In this document: in pieces, positions 22,520-34,645 of the stretch
Layout of the letters: every line of letters begins with the position of its first letter
How positions within the stretch are numbered: position 1 is the stretch's first letter
NCBI RefSeq assembly: GCF_030272615.1
Contig: NC_081413.1
Coordinates: 555,921,136-555,985,135, forward strand
Reading direction: 5' to 3'
From: Cryptomeria japonica
Taxonomy: Eukaryota > Streptophyta > Pinopsida > Cupressales > Cupressaceae
DNA length: 64,000 nucleotides
Program-made: the position numbers and the translations under genes
The notes under the pieces: model-generated
What the model was told of the DNA's origin: nothing
The model's input: the letters and a program-made list of their open reading frames with translations, nothing else
Databases searched by the model: none

Positions 22520-23630
22520 TGTTGGCAAGAGACACTGCACAGGTCATCTGGTGTTGTCATTAATGGCAAATCAAGTCTATGATCCCATCTGTAGTGCATG
22601 ATTTGCTTATACCAAAAGTCTGAGTGAAGATTTGGTTAAGTCTGGTAAGGTAGAACAGAGCATCTGATAGAGTACAATATATTGATTGGTATTTCATTTC
22701 AGATGAATATTTTGTGTTACAGAGCTAAGGGAAGCTTGATAGATATCTGGAGTACCTCATTTCATGATTTTAGCCTCTAGAGATAATTGTTGTGCAAGTT
22801 AGAAGATTCGGTATATTAGTTTTTGGGTTGAACAATGCAACATGGTCGACTTGTGTAGTTGATCGTTGTGAGGATTTGATGGAGCAATTTTGGTGATTGT
22901 TTTTGTGGTTGAGGATGTTTATCCAACATTTGGAAAGCATGTGGACAATTTATTTTGGTCTGCATAACTCTTTGAAATTAGATTCAACCATCAGTTCATA
23001 CAAGTTTGGTGAATATGTTAAATGTTCTTGAGATGACATGTAACCAATATGATTTCATGTTGTAGATATATAAGATTGATTTAATTGATCCTTTGAGTAT
23101 GTAAAAAGTGTTAATGATCGATTGTATGCAGTTTCACATGTGCACGTCAGAGATCTATGCTATGGATTCATAACAAAATAGTGTAACATAGAAGAGTAAG
23201 ATAAGTGTGAAAAATGTGATTATTGAGCTTAATCAAAACTATTATCAGGCATTTGTAGATGCTACTTTTTAGTTCAAGTACTTTTGTAATCTATTCTAAT
23301 AGACTTATAGGAAGTGAGCCTTCTTTCTTTGATCACTGAACTCTAGGAAATGTGCCTAAATGCATGTGCATTCCCCATTGTAATATTTCTATACTTTTGC
23401 AGAGTATATTTATATTATGGGTTCACCCCCACCGTGGTTTTTCCCTTAGTCGGGTTTCCATGTATAAAAGTATTTCTTTTATGGTGTTGTGATTATTTAC
23501 TTTATGTTCTTACATCTTTCTTTTGTTCATATGCATTAAGTGGTTGAATGAACAGTTTAATAAAGTTAAAGATTGCAGAACACTAATACACCCCACCCAC
23601 CCCCCCTCTCAGTATTTCTTGATTCCAATA
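22520..23630 (+). repeat. 5' LTR of element D (1111 bp)
   Basis: It starts TGTTGGCAAGAGAC and ends GATTCCAATA, where the expected final CA has become TA. It carries the conserved CCGTGGTTTTTCCC...GGGTTTCCATG motif at about 23430-23463 and the poly-C/CTCTCAGT block at about 23590-23613. Its first 230 bp match 56070-56310. Confidence 0.85.
23067..23074 (+). promoter_or_regulatory. TATA box of the D 5' LTR
   Basis: TATATAAG is the same box as in the LTRs of element A. Confidence 0.55.
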
Positions 23631-23648
23631 ATTGGTGTCAGAGTCCAG
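23631..23648 (+). promoter_or_regulatory. Primer binding site of D
   Basis: ATTGGTGTCAGAGT lies directly after the LTR. It differs by an A-to-G change and at the final base from ATTGGTATCAGAGC. Confidence 0.8.
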
Positions 23649-23649
23649 T

Positions 23650-24866
23650 TCCTCAAAGGAAATTTAAAATCTTGAGGAGGATCCAGGAAGGTGATTCAAT
23701 AGATTCTATTGGTCTTCAACATCAACTCCTAGTTGTGCTAGATGATCTTGATCAGTTCAAAGTTGAAGTCTAGAAATTTCAAGGAAGTCTTAAGGATGCT
23801 GAGAATTTCATTCAATCATTGAAAGAGAAATTGAATAAGTCTATGGAAAAGAGAAAGGAACTTTGTAAGAAGTTGAAGGAGAAAGAAAGAAAAAGCATGG
23901 AATATGGTCACCTAAGTCAAGCCTTGAAGGAGAAGACAGTAGAATGTGAGAAGCTTGCAAAAGAAAATACAGCCTTGAAGCATGAGATGAAATCTATTAT
24001 GATGGGGTTGAAAAAGGAGATTGAAGGAAGAAAGAAGAGTGAAGAGAATATTTCTCTTTTATTGAAAGATAAATCAAAAGAATGTTGCAAACTTGATTAT
24101 GAGATTGGCCAACTAAATCTTGACCTGCAAGAATCCAAACACCATGAGGAAGATCTTGAAAGGAAAATTGTCATTCTTAGGGATGATCTTATGACTGCAA
24201 ATGAATACAAGTTCAAGATTAACTCAGCTAAGCTTGTTGAGATGATTGAAAGCTAGAAGGACGCAAAAGACAAGTGAGGTCTTGGATTTAAGAAAGGTGA
24301 AAACTTTGGATCTGGTCAAAGCAATCCCAAGTTAGGAAATTAGAAGAACAAACCTAGAAGGTCTCTAGTAAGACAACCTAATGCTCAAAAGTTCAATGTT
24401 AATTGCATTGTTTGCAATAAATTTCATCATAAAGCTCTTCAATATAGAAATAGAATGAATCATAATGGTCCATCTTTCTCTGGTCAATGTTTCAAATGCA
24501 ATAAAAGTGGATATAAATCAAGTCAATACAAGGAATATTAGATGTTATGCATGTGGTACATTTGGACACATTGCTAATCAGTTTAGATCAAGAGGAAATC
24601 AAGGGAATAACAAGTTTGGACAAAGAAATGTTGTGTTCTACAATTGCAATAAATCAAGTCACATTGCAAGATTCAGCAGAAGCAAAAAGGTGAATAGGAA
24701 TGGTCTGGCAAACAAAAACAAGAGTGTGCAGGTAGGTGATAAAGGAAAGGCAAAAGTGGATGAGATTAGTAATCAAATGAAGAAGACATGGGTGAAGAAG
24801 AGTGATCCTAATGCAGGGAATGGGTCCGCACCTAAATCCGGTGCTGCAAATTCCTTAGGGAATTAA
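23650..24866 (+). pseudogene. ORF1 of element D: coiled-coil, zinc-knuckle Gag-like protein (broken)
   Basis: The start region reads VPQRKFKILRRIQ, parallel to VPRRKFNSLRKIQ at the start of ORF1 in element A. A long K/E-rich coiled coil follows (about 23770-24250), interrupted by an in-frame stop at 23773. Downstream lie four zinc-knuckle remnants spread over two frames. They begin CIVC, CFKC, CYAC and YNC, and the last ligand is Tyr, Tyr, Phe and missing, so none is intact. The lost cysteines include changes of TGT to TAT. The protein was probably an RNA-binding coat protein. Confidence 0.7.
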
Positions 24867-24880
24867 TTTAAGGCCTCTGG

Positions 24881-24891
24881 CCTAGGGGGAG
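24881..24891 (+). promoter_or_regulatory. Central polypurine-like tract of D
   Basis: CCTAGGGGGAG followed by TTTTCATG lies in the spacer between ORF1 and ORF2. B and C have a matching CTAAGGGGAG, followed by a T/A-rich stretch and ATGG, at the same place. It could be a second plus-strand priming site. Function is inferred. Confidence 0.35.
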
Positions 24892-25210
24892 TTTTCATGA
24901 AAATCCTATGCCCCCCTGTAATAGATGATACATGAATCAGACATGTTAAAAAAGTTGTATTATGTCATAGTAGATGATTTGAGGTAATCTTCAAAATAAT
25001 TTGAGCAATAATGAAGATCTATAGATGAAATTTGTAAAGGAATTTGTGAAAGCAAGGTATTCAGAAATTTTAGGGAAAAACACATTTATTGCACCCTAAA
25101 AGCTAGATATGTGAGTGATAAAGAGAAATTTTTCCCCTTCATTTGTCACTTTGCATTGGAAAGAAGAGAAGGAGAGCGATTTGTAAGGTGATTTTTTGAG
25201 AGATTGAAGC

Positions 25211-27349
25211 ATGAAGAAGATTCCCATGCGAAACCCTAATCCAACAAGTAAGGTATTTTCTGCAAAACTTTTTGAATCAAGAATTTTGGAAATGGATACT
25301 CCTCTATTTGTCAATATTACTAAGAGACCTTGACCAAACTTCAAAAAACATCCATTCATATTAGCTGAAGTAGAACCACAAGGTTCATTTCGTCGATTCC
25401 ATACAGTGTTCTTCATATTGAAGATATTAGGGTTTATAATCATGCCAATCTTGAGGAGTTAGGAATCTCACATTTGTTAAATATTTACAAAAAGCAGCTG
25501 ATAGATGAAAATTTTAGGCTCAAACCAGAATTTAAAGCGCTGAAAGAGAAGAATTTTCTATAGTTTGTCAAGTTTCCACTACTCGATGAACACAATTGGG
25601 TTTGGTATGTTCTAAGAAAGATACATGATGAGTTTATTTGGTTAAACAAATCATTCCAAATCACCAAGAATGTCATTAGGACCATAACCAGTCTATGTTT
25701 GTTAGGTGAACTGTGCATGTTGAAATTTGTGAAGAACCAAATTGTCACTGATGCAACCAGTTCAAAATTTGACAGAAGGGCAATGACCATCAATGATATT
25801 CTTGAGGACGATGTGATATTTTCTTCTATGGTGATAGGTTACAAGATCTACAGTTCCAATAGGGAGAATTTAGTGTCTGGTACCACTATCTATGCATCAT
25901 ATGAGATGATCCAGGAAAACAAAAAATATGACCTATGTGAGTTATTCCGGTGTGAGTTGATGAAGAACTTGGCAAAGATCAAGGAGGATAAGAAGAATAC
26001 ATTCAAGTATGGTACCTTAATCATGTGTTTGTTATTTTATTTCATGAATGAGGTTCTGTGAGTAGGTCATGTCCAATGGGCATATGATAGACCAGTAGTT
26101 GTTTAGATCAAAGAACTTTTATACAACGTTGGTAACAACAAAACCTAGAAAGCCACTCTTTGGGGATATTTCAAGAATTTTTAAAGTGCAATGCAGGATA
26201 GGGAGAGAATTCCTAAGTCAATAGTTGAGAAATATAAGGACATTGTATGCTTCATGATTGACACATATCAATGCCTAATGAAATAAATTGAACCTAGGAT
26301 AGTATGGATCATGCCCATGGGGTATGAAGTTGATGAAAAAATTCTTGAACTATATGCTCAACATCTCTTGAGAAAGCCTATAGATCTGTCAGAAGAGAGA
26401 TTAGGCACATTTGTAGAGGACTTACAGTTGCATTCTTAGTTCAAGAAGCTAAAAATTTAGAAGAAGGTGAGAAAGCATATTGAGGAGTATGCAGAGAGTA
26501 TTGGAATTATAAAAGAAGTAGTTTAGGAGGCCAGAAAAAGAACCCAACAAGCAAAGAAGCCAGTAAAATTTGAATCCATGGGTTTGGAAGCCTCCACTCC
26601 CAAGCCAAGATAGACTAGAAGCACTACACTCTCCTCTGATTCTGCCAAATCACCAGCTAAGCCATCCGGTAAAAGTGAAAAGAGGAAGAAAGAGAAGAGC
26701 ACTAAAGTAAATATCATTGTGAAAGATGATGAGGAAACAAAGTTTGATGAAGAAGTAAATAAAATGAAGACCAAGGGCACCAAAGCAACAAAAGTCTCTG
26801 AGGACAAGCCCTCTAGTGAAGAGAAAGCCAACAAGAAAGTGAAGATAGATTCTGATAAGCCTAGCATGTCAGTTAAAGAGGTTGAAGAAGTCATAATAGT
26901 GCAAGGTAACTTAAAACCACTTTCTAAGTATTATAAAAAGTTTGATGATGCCGGTAAAAGGAATCTAGAAGAAGCCATAGTAAAATATTTGGACATTTTC
27001 AATAGAGCTCTTGTAGAAATCATGTTTGAGATTCCAAAAAAAAAATTATGATATTTTGGAAATGAGAAGAAATAGTGCAAAATCAGAAGATGAATGGTTA
27101 AAGGAATATGTGATAGTTAATATATGCCATGCAATAGCAGTAGAAGAAATAAATGGAATACTCAAAGAACCTGGAAATCCATTAAAAGAAAAAACAAAAT
27201 CAAAATCTCATGATTGAGAAAATAGATGAAGTGATTAAAGACATAGAGAAGATTTTGAAACCAATTCTAGAGAAGAATCAATATGATTTTGTATTATCTG
27301 TTTCGGAAGTGCAACAAGATCAATCAAAGGTTGACCAAGTTGAGGTAAA
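25211..27349 (+). pseudogene. ORF2 of element D, first part (unknown conserved protein, broken)
   Basis: This is homologous to ORF2 of A, B and C. The best-preserved piece (25699-26061) contains SSMVIGYKIYSSNREN, SYEMIQENKKYDLCE and TFKYG, which align with MVIGYRVFYSSRLN, HRMIVENADYDICE and KFKYG in element B. Further on, GYEVDEKILELYAQHLL matches LGYEVDDRILKLYAKMLL of A. A basic linker (KSEKRKKEK) near 26680 is followed by KKFDDAGKRNLEEAIVKYLDIFNRALVEI (26935-27030), close to HLDDNEQNEMEEAILLYLDIYKKALVEI in A. Many stops and frameshifts break the frame. It ends at the target site of element G. Confidence 0.7.
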
Positions 27350-27819
27350 TGTAGTGTCCCTCCTTGACTTGGCATGACTTGACTTGACTTTTATTTCATG
27401 CATGATAGACTTAGCTAGACTCTTTATGATGTTTTGGATTATGATTATGTATGTGTCTCAATTACTCACTATGATGCTAAACATTATTTGGACGTATGTT
27501 ATTTGGATAATGTATATGGATGATGATGCTATCATTATTGATCATGTGATTTAATGGATATATGTGTTTGATGGATCATATATGCTTGATAGATTCTATA
27601 TGCATTACTATGTTGATGGATTATTGATAGTTTCTATTGATCATGGATTTGATGCTATTATGATTACACTAACCCTATTTCATGATTACATATGATGAGT
27701 TGATTATGTGATGTGTTTGATGATTGTATGACTGTCTTCATGAGAGGGATGATGTCACATCACTCATTGCAAGAAGGATGTGTCATTGTGATTCCCTATC
27801 ACTTGCTTGTTATGATATA

Positions 27820-29162
27820 TGTGTTGGCATATGATGACGCAGTGACAATGTATGTTGTCATTGATGTCAATAGGTGAATTGGTATGAAATGGTATGCAAA
27901 TTAGAAGTGGTTTTGGTTCACCAGGATGGAGTGGACCGGTGTTGGGGTTCACTAAGTGTGACTACCGATTGTTAGTCTTTGTTCAACGCTGGGGTTTTCG
28001 ATTTGGCTTATGCGGTGCAACCGATGACATTCTATGATGAGTTAGTTAAGAGATAAGGAGGATATCATGGTGCCATGTAATTTATGTGCTTATGAGCATG
28101 AAGATCGAATGCATTGAATGTCTACCTCAGGAATGTGTGATGTTATGAGCGGTGTATGAAGAGTGCGTGATGGGTTACTGATTTCTAGGTGCAGTGAAGA
28201 TTGGATGATACAAAATGACTTGAGATCTATTTTAGATCATTTCATTCTATGCAATGGATCTAATGGTCAAGATTAGATCGATTGTAATTGTAAACCTAAA
28301 ATGTTTAGGGTTTAGGGTTTATTCTACTGACCTAATTATTGTCTATAAGGTCAATGATGTTTGTTATTGTTTGGGTTGGCAAATGATGTGTTTGTGTGTT
28401 GAGATACTTGCTAAACAAGAGTATGGAATCTGCAGAGTGTGATTGCAGAGGAGAGGAGCTAAAAAGGATCTACCTTAGCAAGTAGTATTGTTATCAGATC
28501 AAAGCTTTACCTATTGACTTCTAACCATTTCAACAGAAGGAAAATCCCTTGACCAGGTAGCTTTAATAGGCTTTTTGCAAATCCTCTAGCCAGGTGACTC
28601 AAGTTCACTGAGTTCTTTAAATCCTCTAGCGAGGTAACCTTTAACAAGGTTTATAGCCATCCCTTAACCGAGTGATCTCTAATAGGATCGGTTCCTAACA
28701 AAACCTGATTGTATAGTCTTTAACTGGACTAGGCTCCTAACAGAGCAGACTTCAAAAGACTTCAAAACAAGCTTGTGGGTATTCATCCCCATCATGGTTT
28801 TTCCCATTTGGGTTTCCACGTGAAAAAAAATTGTGTGTTATGGGTTGTGAGTTTTCATGTGATGATTGAGTAGTTGTTGATTAAGTTAGTTATGCATGCA
28901 GTGCTAAAAGATTGTGGTATTGTTGATACAACTCATGCTTGATTATATCAGGAAGTAGTCATCAAGATTTCAGATCTGTCAAATATTGTCTGAAGTATCT
29001 GTGTTTAACCGGTATACCCATGGTTAAGTTCAGTGGTGAAGACAACCGGTCAACATTGTTTTAAAATGATAAAAGTGTTGAGAAAGTTTTTGTCAGTACT
29101 GATTCACCCCCCCCCCCCTCTTAGTACCAGTTAGGGTATTATTTGTTCATCATTATTCATCA
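27820..29162 (+). mobile_element. Element H: solo copia-type LTR
   Basis: It starts TGTGTTGGCAT and ends TTCATCA. It is flanked by ATATA (27815-27819 and 29163-29167); the border is ambiguous by 2 bp because ATATATG is repeated. It carries the conserved CATGGTTTTTCCC...GGGTTTCCACG motif near 28791-28822 and the GATTCA plus poly-C plus CTCTTAGT block at 29101-29125. Confidence 0.85.
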
Positions 29163-29167
29163 ATATA

Positions 29168-30763
29168 TGCATATGTCTATCATTGTTTTGTGGTCCACCT
29201 GGCTCTACGGGTCTAACCATGTCTTTAAATCCCAATGGTATGTGGTTCATAGATGGCATGATTTCCCTTCACATACTCTAGGTCTAAGTTGTTCGCTTTG
29301 AGTCATCAGCATCTTGGCGTAATTCGCCATGTCAGCTAGTGAGTGGTGGTTTTGGTGAGTATGCTAGTTATTGTTGATTTATTTGATGTATTTATGTGTG
29401 ATTTTATATTTAATAATGTTTAATTTAATTTATGGGATTATTGGCCTTTTAAGTATTTAGTTATTTCATATTTAATGTTGGCTTATGATTTATTCAATAT
29501 TTATTGTTTAATTTATATTTTTGGTTTATTTATTTATTTAGTGTTTAATATTTGTGGCTTAATTATTTATTGTTTATTAATACCTTTTAGCTTTAATGTT
29601 GATTAATATTTATTAGAGGCTATTTAATCATTTTATTAGCCTACCATATTTGTATAATTTAATTATTATTTGTGTGGGGGTAATAAAGTATCTTATGTTA
29701 TATCCCTTTTTACATCCCACTCATATTTATAAAACTATTTTATATTATCCCTACCTACCCTTTATTCTCATTGGATGAATTTGAAATGAGAAATAAAAAT
29801 ATAACCTAAAGTAGATTGGTAAAATGTATTCCCAAATATATTTTGATTGATTGTTTTGGAGGTTAGGGTTTACATTTGATTTTCTTTTTATTCAACAACC
29901 TGAGCTTGTTGTCGGGTCGTCGTTCTTGAATCTTTTCTGAAAATTTTGATTTTGGGGAGCTTGGATTTTGGCTTTGGGGCTTGATGGATTTCTTGTGGGC
30001 GCTTCATCAAATTTTCATTGCCATTACTTCTATTTACAGGTTAGTGGAATTCCTTCTTTTGTAATTTAATTTTCATTCCCTATGTATTCTTTGTGTCTAC
30101 GGAAATGTGGTTGTATGTGTGTGTTTTGGGAAAATTATATTTCCTATAGTTAGACTATAGTTTTCAGGATAAATATTTCTTGCATAGATTACATAATATA
30201 GTTTAACCTTAGGGAAGGAAAAAATAGTTCATTTCTATTGGTTGGGAGTTTTGGCCGTGAGCGCATGACTCTGTGCATTTTGGTATTTTTCTTTTGAGAT
30301 GAAATCTTTTTCTTTCCCTGTGAATAATGTTGGTTTTGGCTTTCATTGTGAATCTAGTTGTTTTAGAAGAGATTTGGGATTTGTTGATTTAGTACTGTGA
30401 GTTTTCTTTGAATGGCATTGTCATGGGGGAGTGGTTTTAGTGATTTCATCCTTGTTTCTTTGTCATTGTTTGACTCTATTTGGCTCTTGATCTCCCTGAG
30501 TTTTGTAGTGATTGGAGAAAGTGTTTCAAATTTTGATGGAGTTGTTCTATAGGTGTTTTATGTGTTAATTGGATTGAAAGCTTTTATGTTTTTATATTGC
30601 AATTTATACTTCATGTAATTATGGATTTGCAATTTGTTTGTTGCTCTTGTCTTGTCTTGTCTGGGCATCATTTATCAATTTGGTTTCGAGGCTTAACCAT
30701 TTTTCCTTTATTTTTAATTTGGATTCATACCTTGATTGTTTTCTATCAAATTTTTATTATGTG
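29168..30763 (+). other. Body of element G, no gene seen
   Basis: AT-rich stretches with a TATA-like ATATTTATAAAAC near 29725 could be the G promoter region. No open frame is supported. Confidence 0.4.
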
Positions 30764-30999
30764 TCAAATGCGCTAAATAATTCATGGTATGTGCCATCTA
30801 TTTAGTCATATGCGCTACTTAATTAATCATATGTGCCAATATGTTGTTCGTATGAGCCAATCTATTGTACATATGCACTAAAAAATAGATCAAATGCATT
30901 GGAAGAGTTATCATATGCACTGATTAAATTGTCAGACACGCTGAATAATTAGCCAAATGTGCCATTCTGTTTGTCAGATGCGCTAATATGTGGTTAATG
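30764..30999 (+). repeat. Degenerate tandem repeat, about 11 units of 18-24 bp
   Basis: Each unit is built on a core like CATATGCGCTAAT followed by an A/T-rich tail of about 10 bp. Variants read ATGTGCCA, ATGCACTAA, ATGAGCCA, ATGCATTGG and ACACGCTGA. The period is close to 21 bp, and units are diverged but in register. Confidence 0.75.
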
Positions 31000-32890
31000 T
31001 GTATCTTGTCAATTTGGTGGTCAGTTCTGTATTTTTTGAGTTTGATCTTGTACCAAAGGCATTTTTGGATGTCTGATGATATTTTCTAGATTCTGTATTT
31101 TATCATATTGATGATTCTTTTGATGGATTTTTCTTCTATATAGTGTTGTGAATCACTTTTTATGGTTTTGTGTCCTCTATCATGTTCAAAAGCCATGATA
31201 GGGAGGGTTGGATTATTGCTCTTGATCAGTAAGTTGATGTGCCTTGTTGGTGTTTATTCCATTTGTTGAAAAGATTTGAATACTTTATTATGGATTTGAT
31301 GCTTTATTATGTATAAGGATCCTTTTTGTTTACTTGGTATTATGATTATTGGGTGTCCATGTATGTGTATGGTTTTCAGATTTACATGTGGATTATTAGC
31401 CTCTTGATATATCCATCACAATAGATAGCCTTGCATGAGGTTCCTTGTAAGGATTCATGAAGTCTAGATCACTAGGGAACATTGGAAGTTTACCATGATT
31501 ATAAACAAGTGATAACATTAATAATAAATTAATGGGATGGGTAGTTAGATTCACTAGTCAAGATAATTAATAGTTGAGCCCCATGACTTGATCCTAGGGA
31601 GGATGTTTTAGGATAGACATGGGAAGGCCATTGCGATGGCAAGTCAATCTCCCTTGATCTCTCATAGGTTGAGATGGCTCACCATGTCCATCAGGCTTAT
31701 ACCTTGAGTAATAGTATTTTATATGTTAGAGGATGGCATGTGATGACACTCCACTCCTACATGTGTCCCCTTGTTGATTTGCATTTATGACTTAATGATT
31801 TGTAAGTCTTTGGGAGTTTCTTCTTATGATTTCTTGCGGTTGGTCATTGCTTGAGAGTCCTGGTTATGTTTTGTCTTTTTGGTTGTTAAGTGTCAGCCTA
31901 GATGTAGAATGTGTGTTGGGACCTTATGTCATCTCCTAGCGTGGGGGGTGGTTCCTTTGGTTCCACATGGTTGAGTGGTTGGTGTTTTTCAACCATTGGG
32001 GATATTCTCTTGGATTCTTCATGTGTGAATGTGGTTTCTTCATCATTGTAGTAGTTATGGATGTTTCTTGTAGCAGATTTATGTAATGGATATCTTGGAT
32101 TCATGTAATGTATTATCATGTAAAGACATATGTGGATGTATTAGGAAGAGCCATGCTCATGATGTATTATTCATATGTTTGTAATTATAATTGTATTGAG
32201 TTGGTATCTTAGGATTATGACATGATTTGTAATAATGAGACTATAAGATGTATAGTGATGATCTTATATAATGAAAGTAAATGGGTTCATGTACTATATG
32301 TTGTAATGGAATTATGCTTGAAATAGAATGGATTCATGTGTTTGCATTGGAACGAAGGAAATTATGCATGGCATGTATCTAAGGAAAGCATTAGGATTCT
32401 TGCATTATGCACTTGAGATTAATGTTAAAGGAAATGATCATGTGAGGAATATAGATGTATGTGTATCATGGATAAAGTAGTTAGGCATAGATGATTATGT
32501 TTATGCATTAAATATTGCATTATCACTAGAGATGGATAGTGAACATGAAGATGGGAAATTGTTAAGGGTTTAAGAACATTTGGATTTGGTTATAAAATGA
32601 ACTAAAGGAAAGGGATTAGTCTTGCATGGAAAAAGTAAGCATATCATGATAGTTGAATGATAGAGTAGAGTGCATCTCATAATGGTTAAATAATCAAGTA
32701 GATTGCATATCATAACGAAAGAAATTATAAAAGTTGCATTTGTTTAAGATCAAGGATTAATTGATGATGTGTGGTAATCATGTGACTAGAATGTGATTTC
32801 TTGTGTTAGTTGTAACAAGCAATGGCATAAAGGTACCCTAGAGAGATAGTAGTAATGTTTGTGATGTTATTCTTCTTGTGTTAATGTTTA
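31000..32890 (+). other. Body of element G, no gene seen
   Basis: Only short chance frames are present. Purine-rich, ATG-rich sequence dominates after 32100. Confidence 0.4.
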
Positions 32891-32979
32891 TAATTCATGT
32901 CCACAATGATTAATATTAATGGATAAAATTGTAGACGATGATATGTGTTGCATTAGTTGTAAAAAAATATCTCTATTTA
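32891..32979 (+). repeat. Left copy of an 89-bp duplication flanking element I
   Basis: It runs from TAATTCATGTCCACAATG to CTCTATTTA. It matches 39881-39970 with four transitions and a small indel in an A-run. See the findings for interpretation. Confidence 0.85.
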
Positions 32980-32980
32980 G

Positions 32981-34292
32981 TTTTAGGATAACCGGTGAAC
33001 AACTGAGAGGTGGGGTGAATTATTTGTTAACAAATTATAACATTTAATCCACAATACAACCTTAAATTGAAGCACATAAACATTCAAATACCGGTAAAGC
33101 AGAAATAGATGTTGGTAGACACAGATATCGATAAACAATGTAACTTAGAAATTAAATAGATAATGAATGCAAAGCAACCATACCACATAACACCATGATT
33201 TGTACATGGAAAACCCAAAAAGGGAAAAACCATGGTGGGAAGCCTACCCACAGTCAGATGATACTTCTGCAGAAAGTATGTGATACAATGAGGGGCCTGC
33301 ACATGCAGGAAGGCACACTGCCTAGAGCGCACTGTTCATTACAAAAGAGTCTCACTGATTATAGAGGTTAAAACCACCTCAAGATAAATGGACAATAATC
33401 CAATTGAGTGAACTTCTAGAGATAGCATCTACCATGCTTGATTATAGTCCCGATTAAGCTCAATACCAAAGGCCTTTGACCTCTTCCTTAATCCCAATTC
33501 GATCACCTATGATTGACCTGATCCTTCACATATGATATTACAATTCATGACCATGACACACTTTTTCTCACCATACGATAATCTACAATGAGATCTTACA
33601 ATCATTTATACCAACCCTAAGACCTAAACCAATTAGGTCAGCCACCTAAAGGATATTACAATAAGATCATTACATAATTCCATATTACAATGATATGCCA
33701 TGTCGGCTTAAGACCAAAACAATAATTAAAAATCCATAAATCATCTTGAAACATCCTGGTAACGTGTAGAGTACACATTAGCATGATACTGGTCCATAAC
33801 CTAGATAGGCACTAGACCTATTCTGGGTCCACCATGCCAAAGCAATGTCTTCAATCAGTTGAAGCATGATCAAATAAAATCTTCAGCATCCTAAAATCCA
33901 TCTAGAAGTTGCACCAACACCACTTATGCATCTTGTCATGATTCCTCGGTGAAAGCTCTATAGGTAAAGCCTTAAACCAATACCGGTAATAGTTTACAAG
34001 AGTGTATGATAGTATCCAATTACCAAGCCAATACCAACTGACCAAAACATGCTCTAGAAGAATGTATCACATGTAACCAATCACATTCCATAGATCCAAA
34101 CATGTTGGAAGTGTCCAACAGATAATCTTTTATGTCGGTAACATTAGATCTTCTACCAGTAACCATCCATAACAGCTAGTTCTGGTATCCAACCATAACA
34201 CCTAGTTCCGGTATCCAACCATAACAACTAGTGTTGACATCAATGACAAAACATAAATGCAACACATAATCAATTCATCCATAATGCCAAAA
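32981..34292 (-). repeat. 3' LTR of element I (1312 bp)
   Basis: It starts TTTTAGGATAA, where the other LTR has TGTTAGGATAA. It ends ATGCCAAAA where CCAACA is expected. It keeps about 270 bp (near 33770-34030) that the 5' LTR has lost. Confidence 0.85.
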
Positions 34293-34306
34293 ATCTCCCC
34301 CTTTGG
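34293..34306 (-). promoter_or_regulatory. Polypurine tract of element I
   Basis: The minus strand reads CCAAAGGGGGAGAT next to the 3' LTR. Similar purine tracts follow near 34366, 34433, 34484 and 34557. Confidence 0.85.
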
Positions 34307-34645
34307 CATTGATGGCAACACTAGATGTGAAAAACATGTAAGTACCAAGAAGTGCCAAACAAGTCTCCCCCTGTAGAAGACAACCAACAATATCTATGTG
34401 AATGATATCTCTATAAAGTTCTGAATAAATCTCTCCCCCCAATGTATACAATATCCAATTACATTATTTTCACATCAATATCTCTCCCCCTTTGACATCA
34501 ATGCCAGAAATATGACAAAAATATCAAAGCAATAATGGAAATCTCAAAGCTAACTACTCCCCTTGAGTAGTAGCACCACTCATCTGTGTCGAAATGAATA
34601 AGATCTCTGATAATGCATGTCGGACTAATGACAAAACTGCATCAA

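Noticed and set aside
25096-25793. Minus-strand ORFs of 115 and 102 codons
   Set aside because: They are shadows of the decayed ORF2 of D, which has homologues in A, B and C on the sense strand.
30764-30999. CRISPR-like spaced repeat
   Set aside because: Repeats are too short and degenerate, spacers are A/T tails, and the genome is eukaryotic.
33084-33332. 82-codon minus-strand ORF, with similar ones at 40615-40824 and 53871-54395 (N-terminal half)
   Set aside because: They are open frames inside LTRs that repeat because LTRs repeat; not separate genes.
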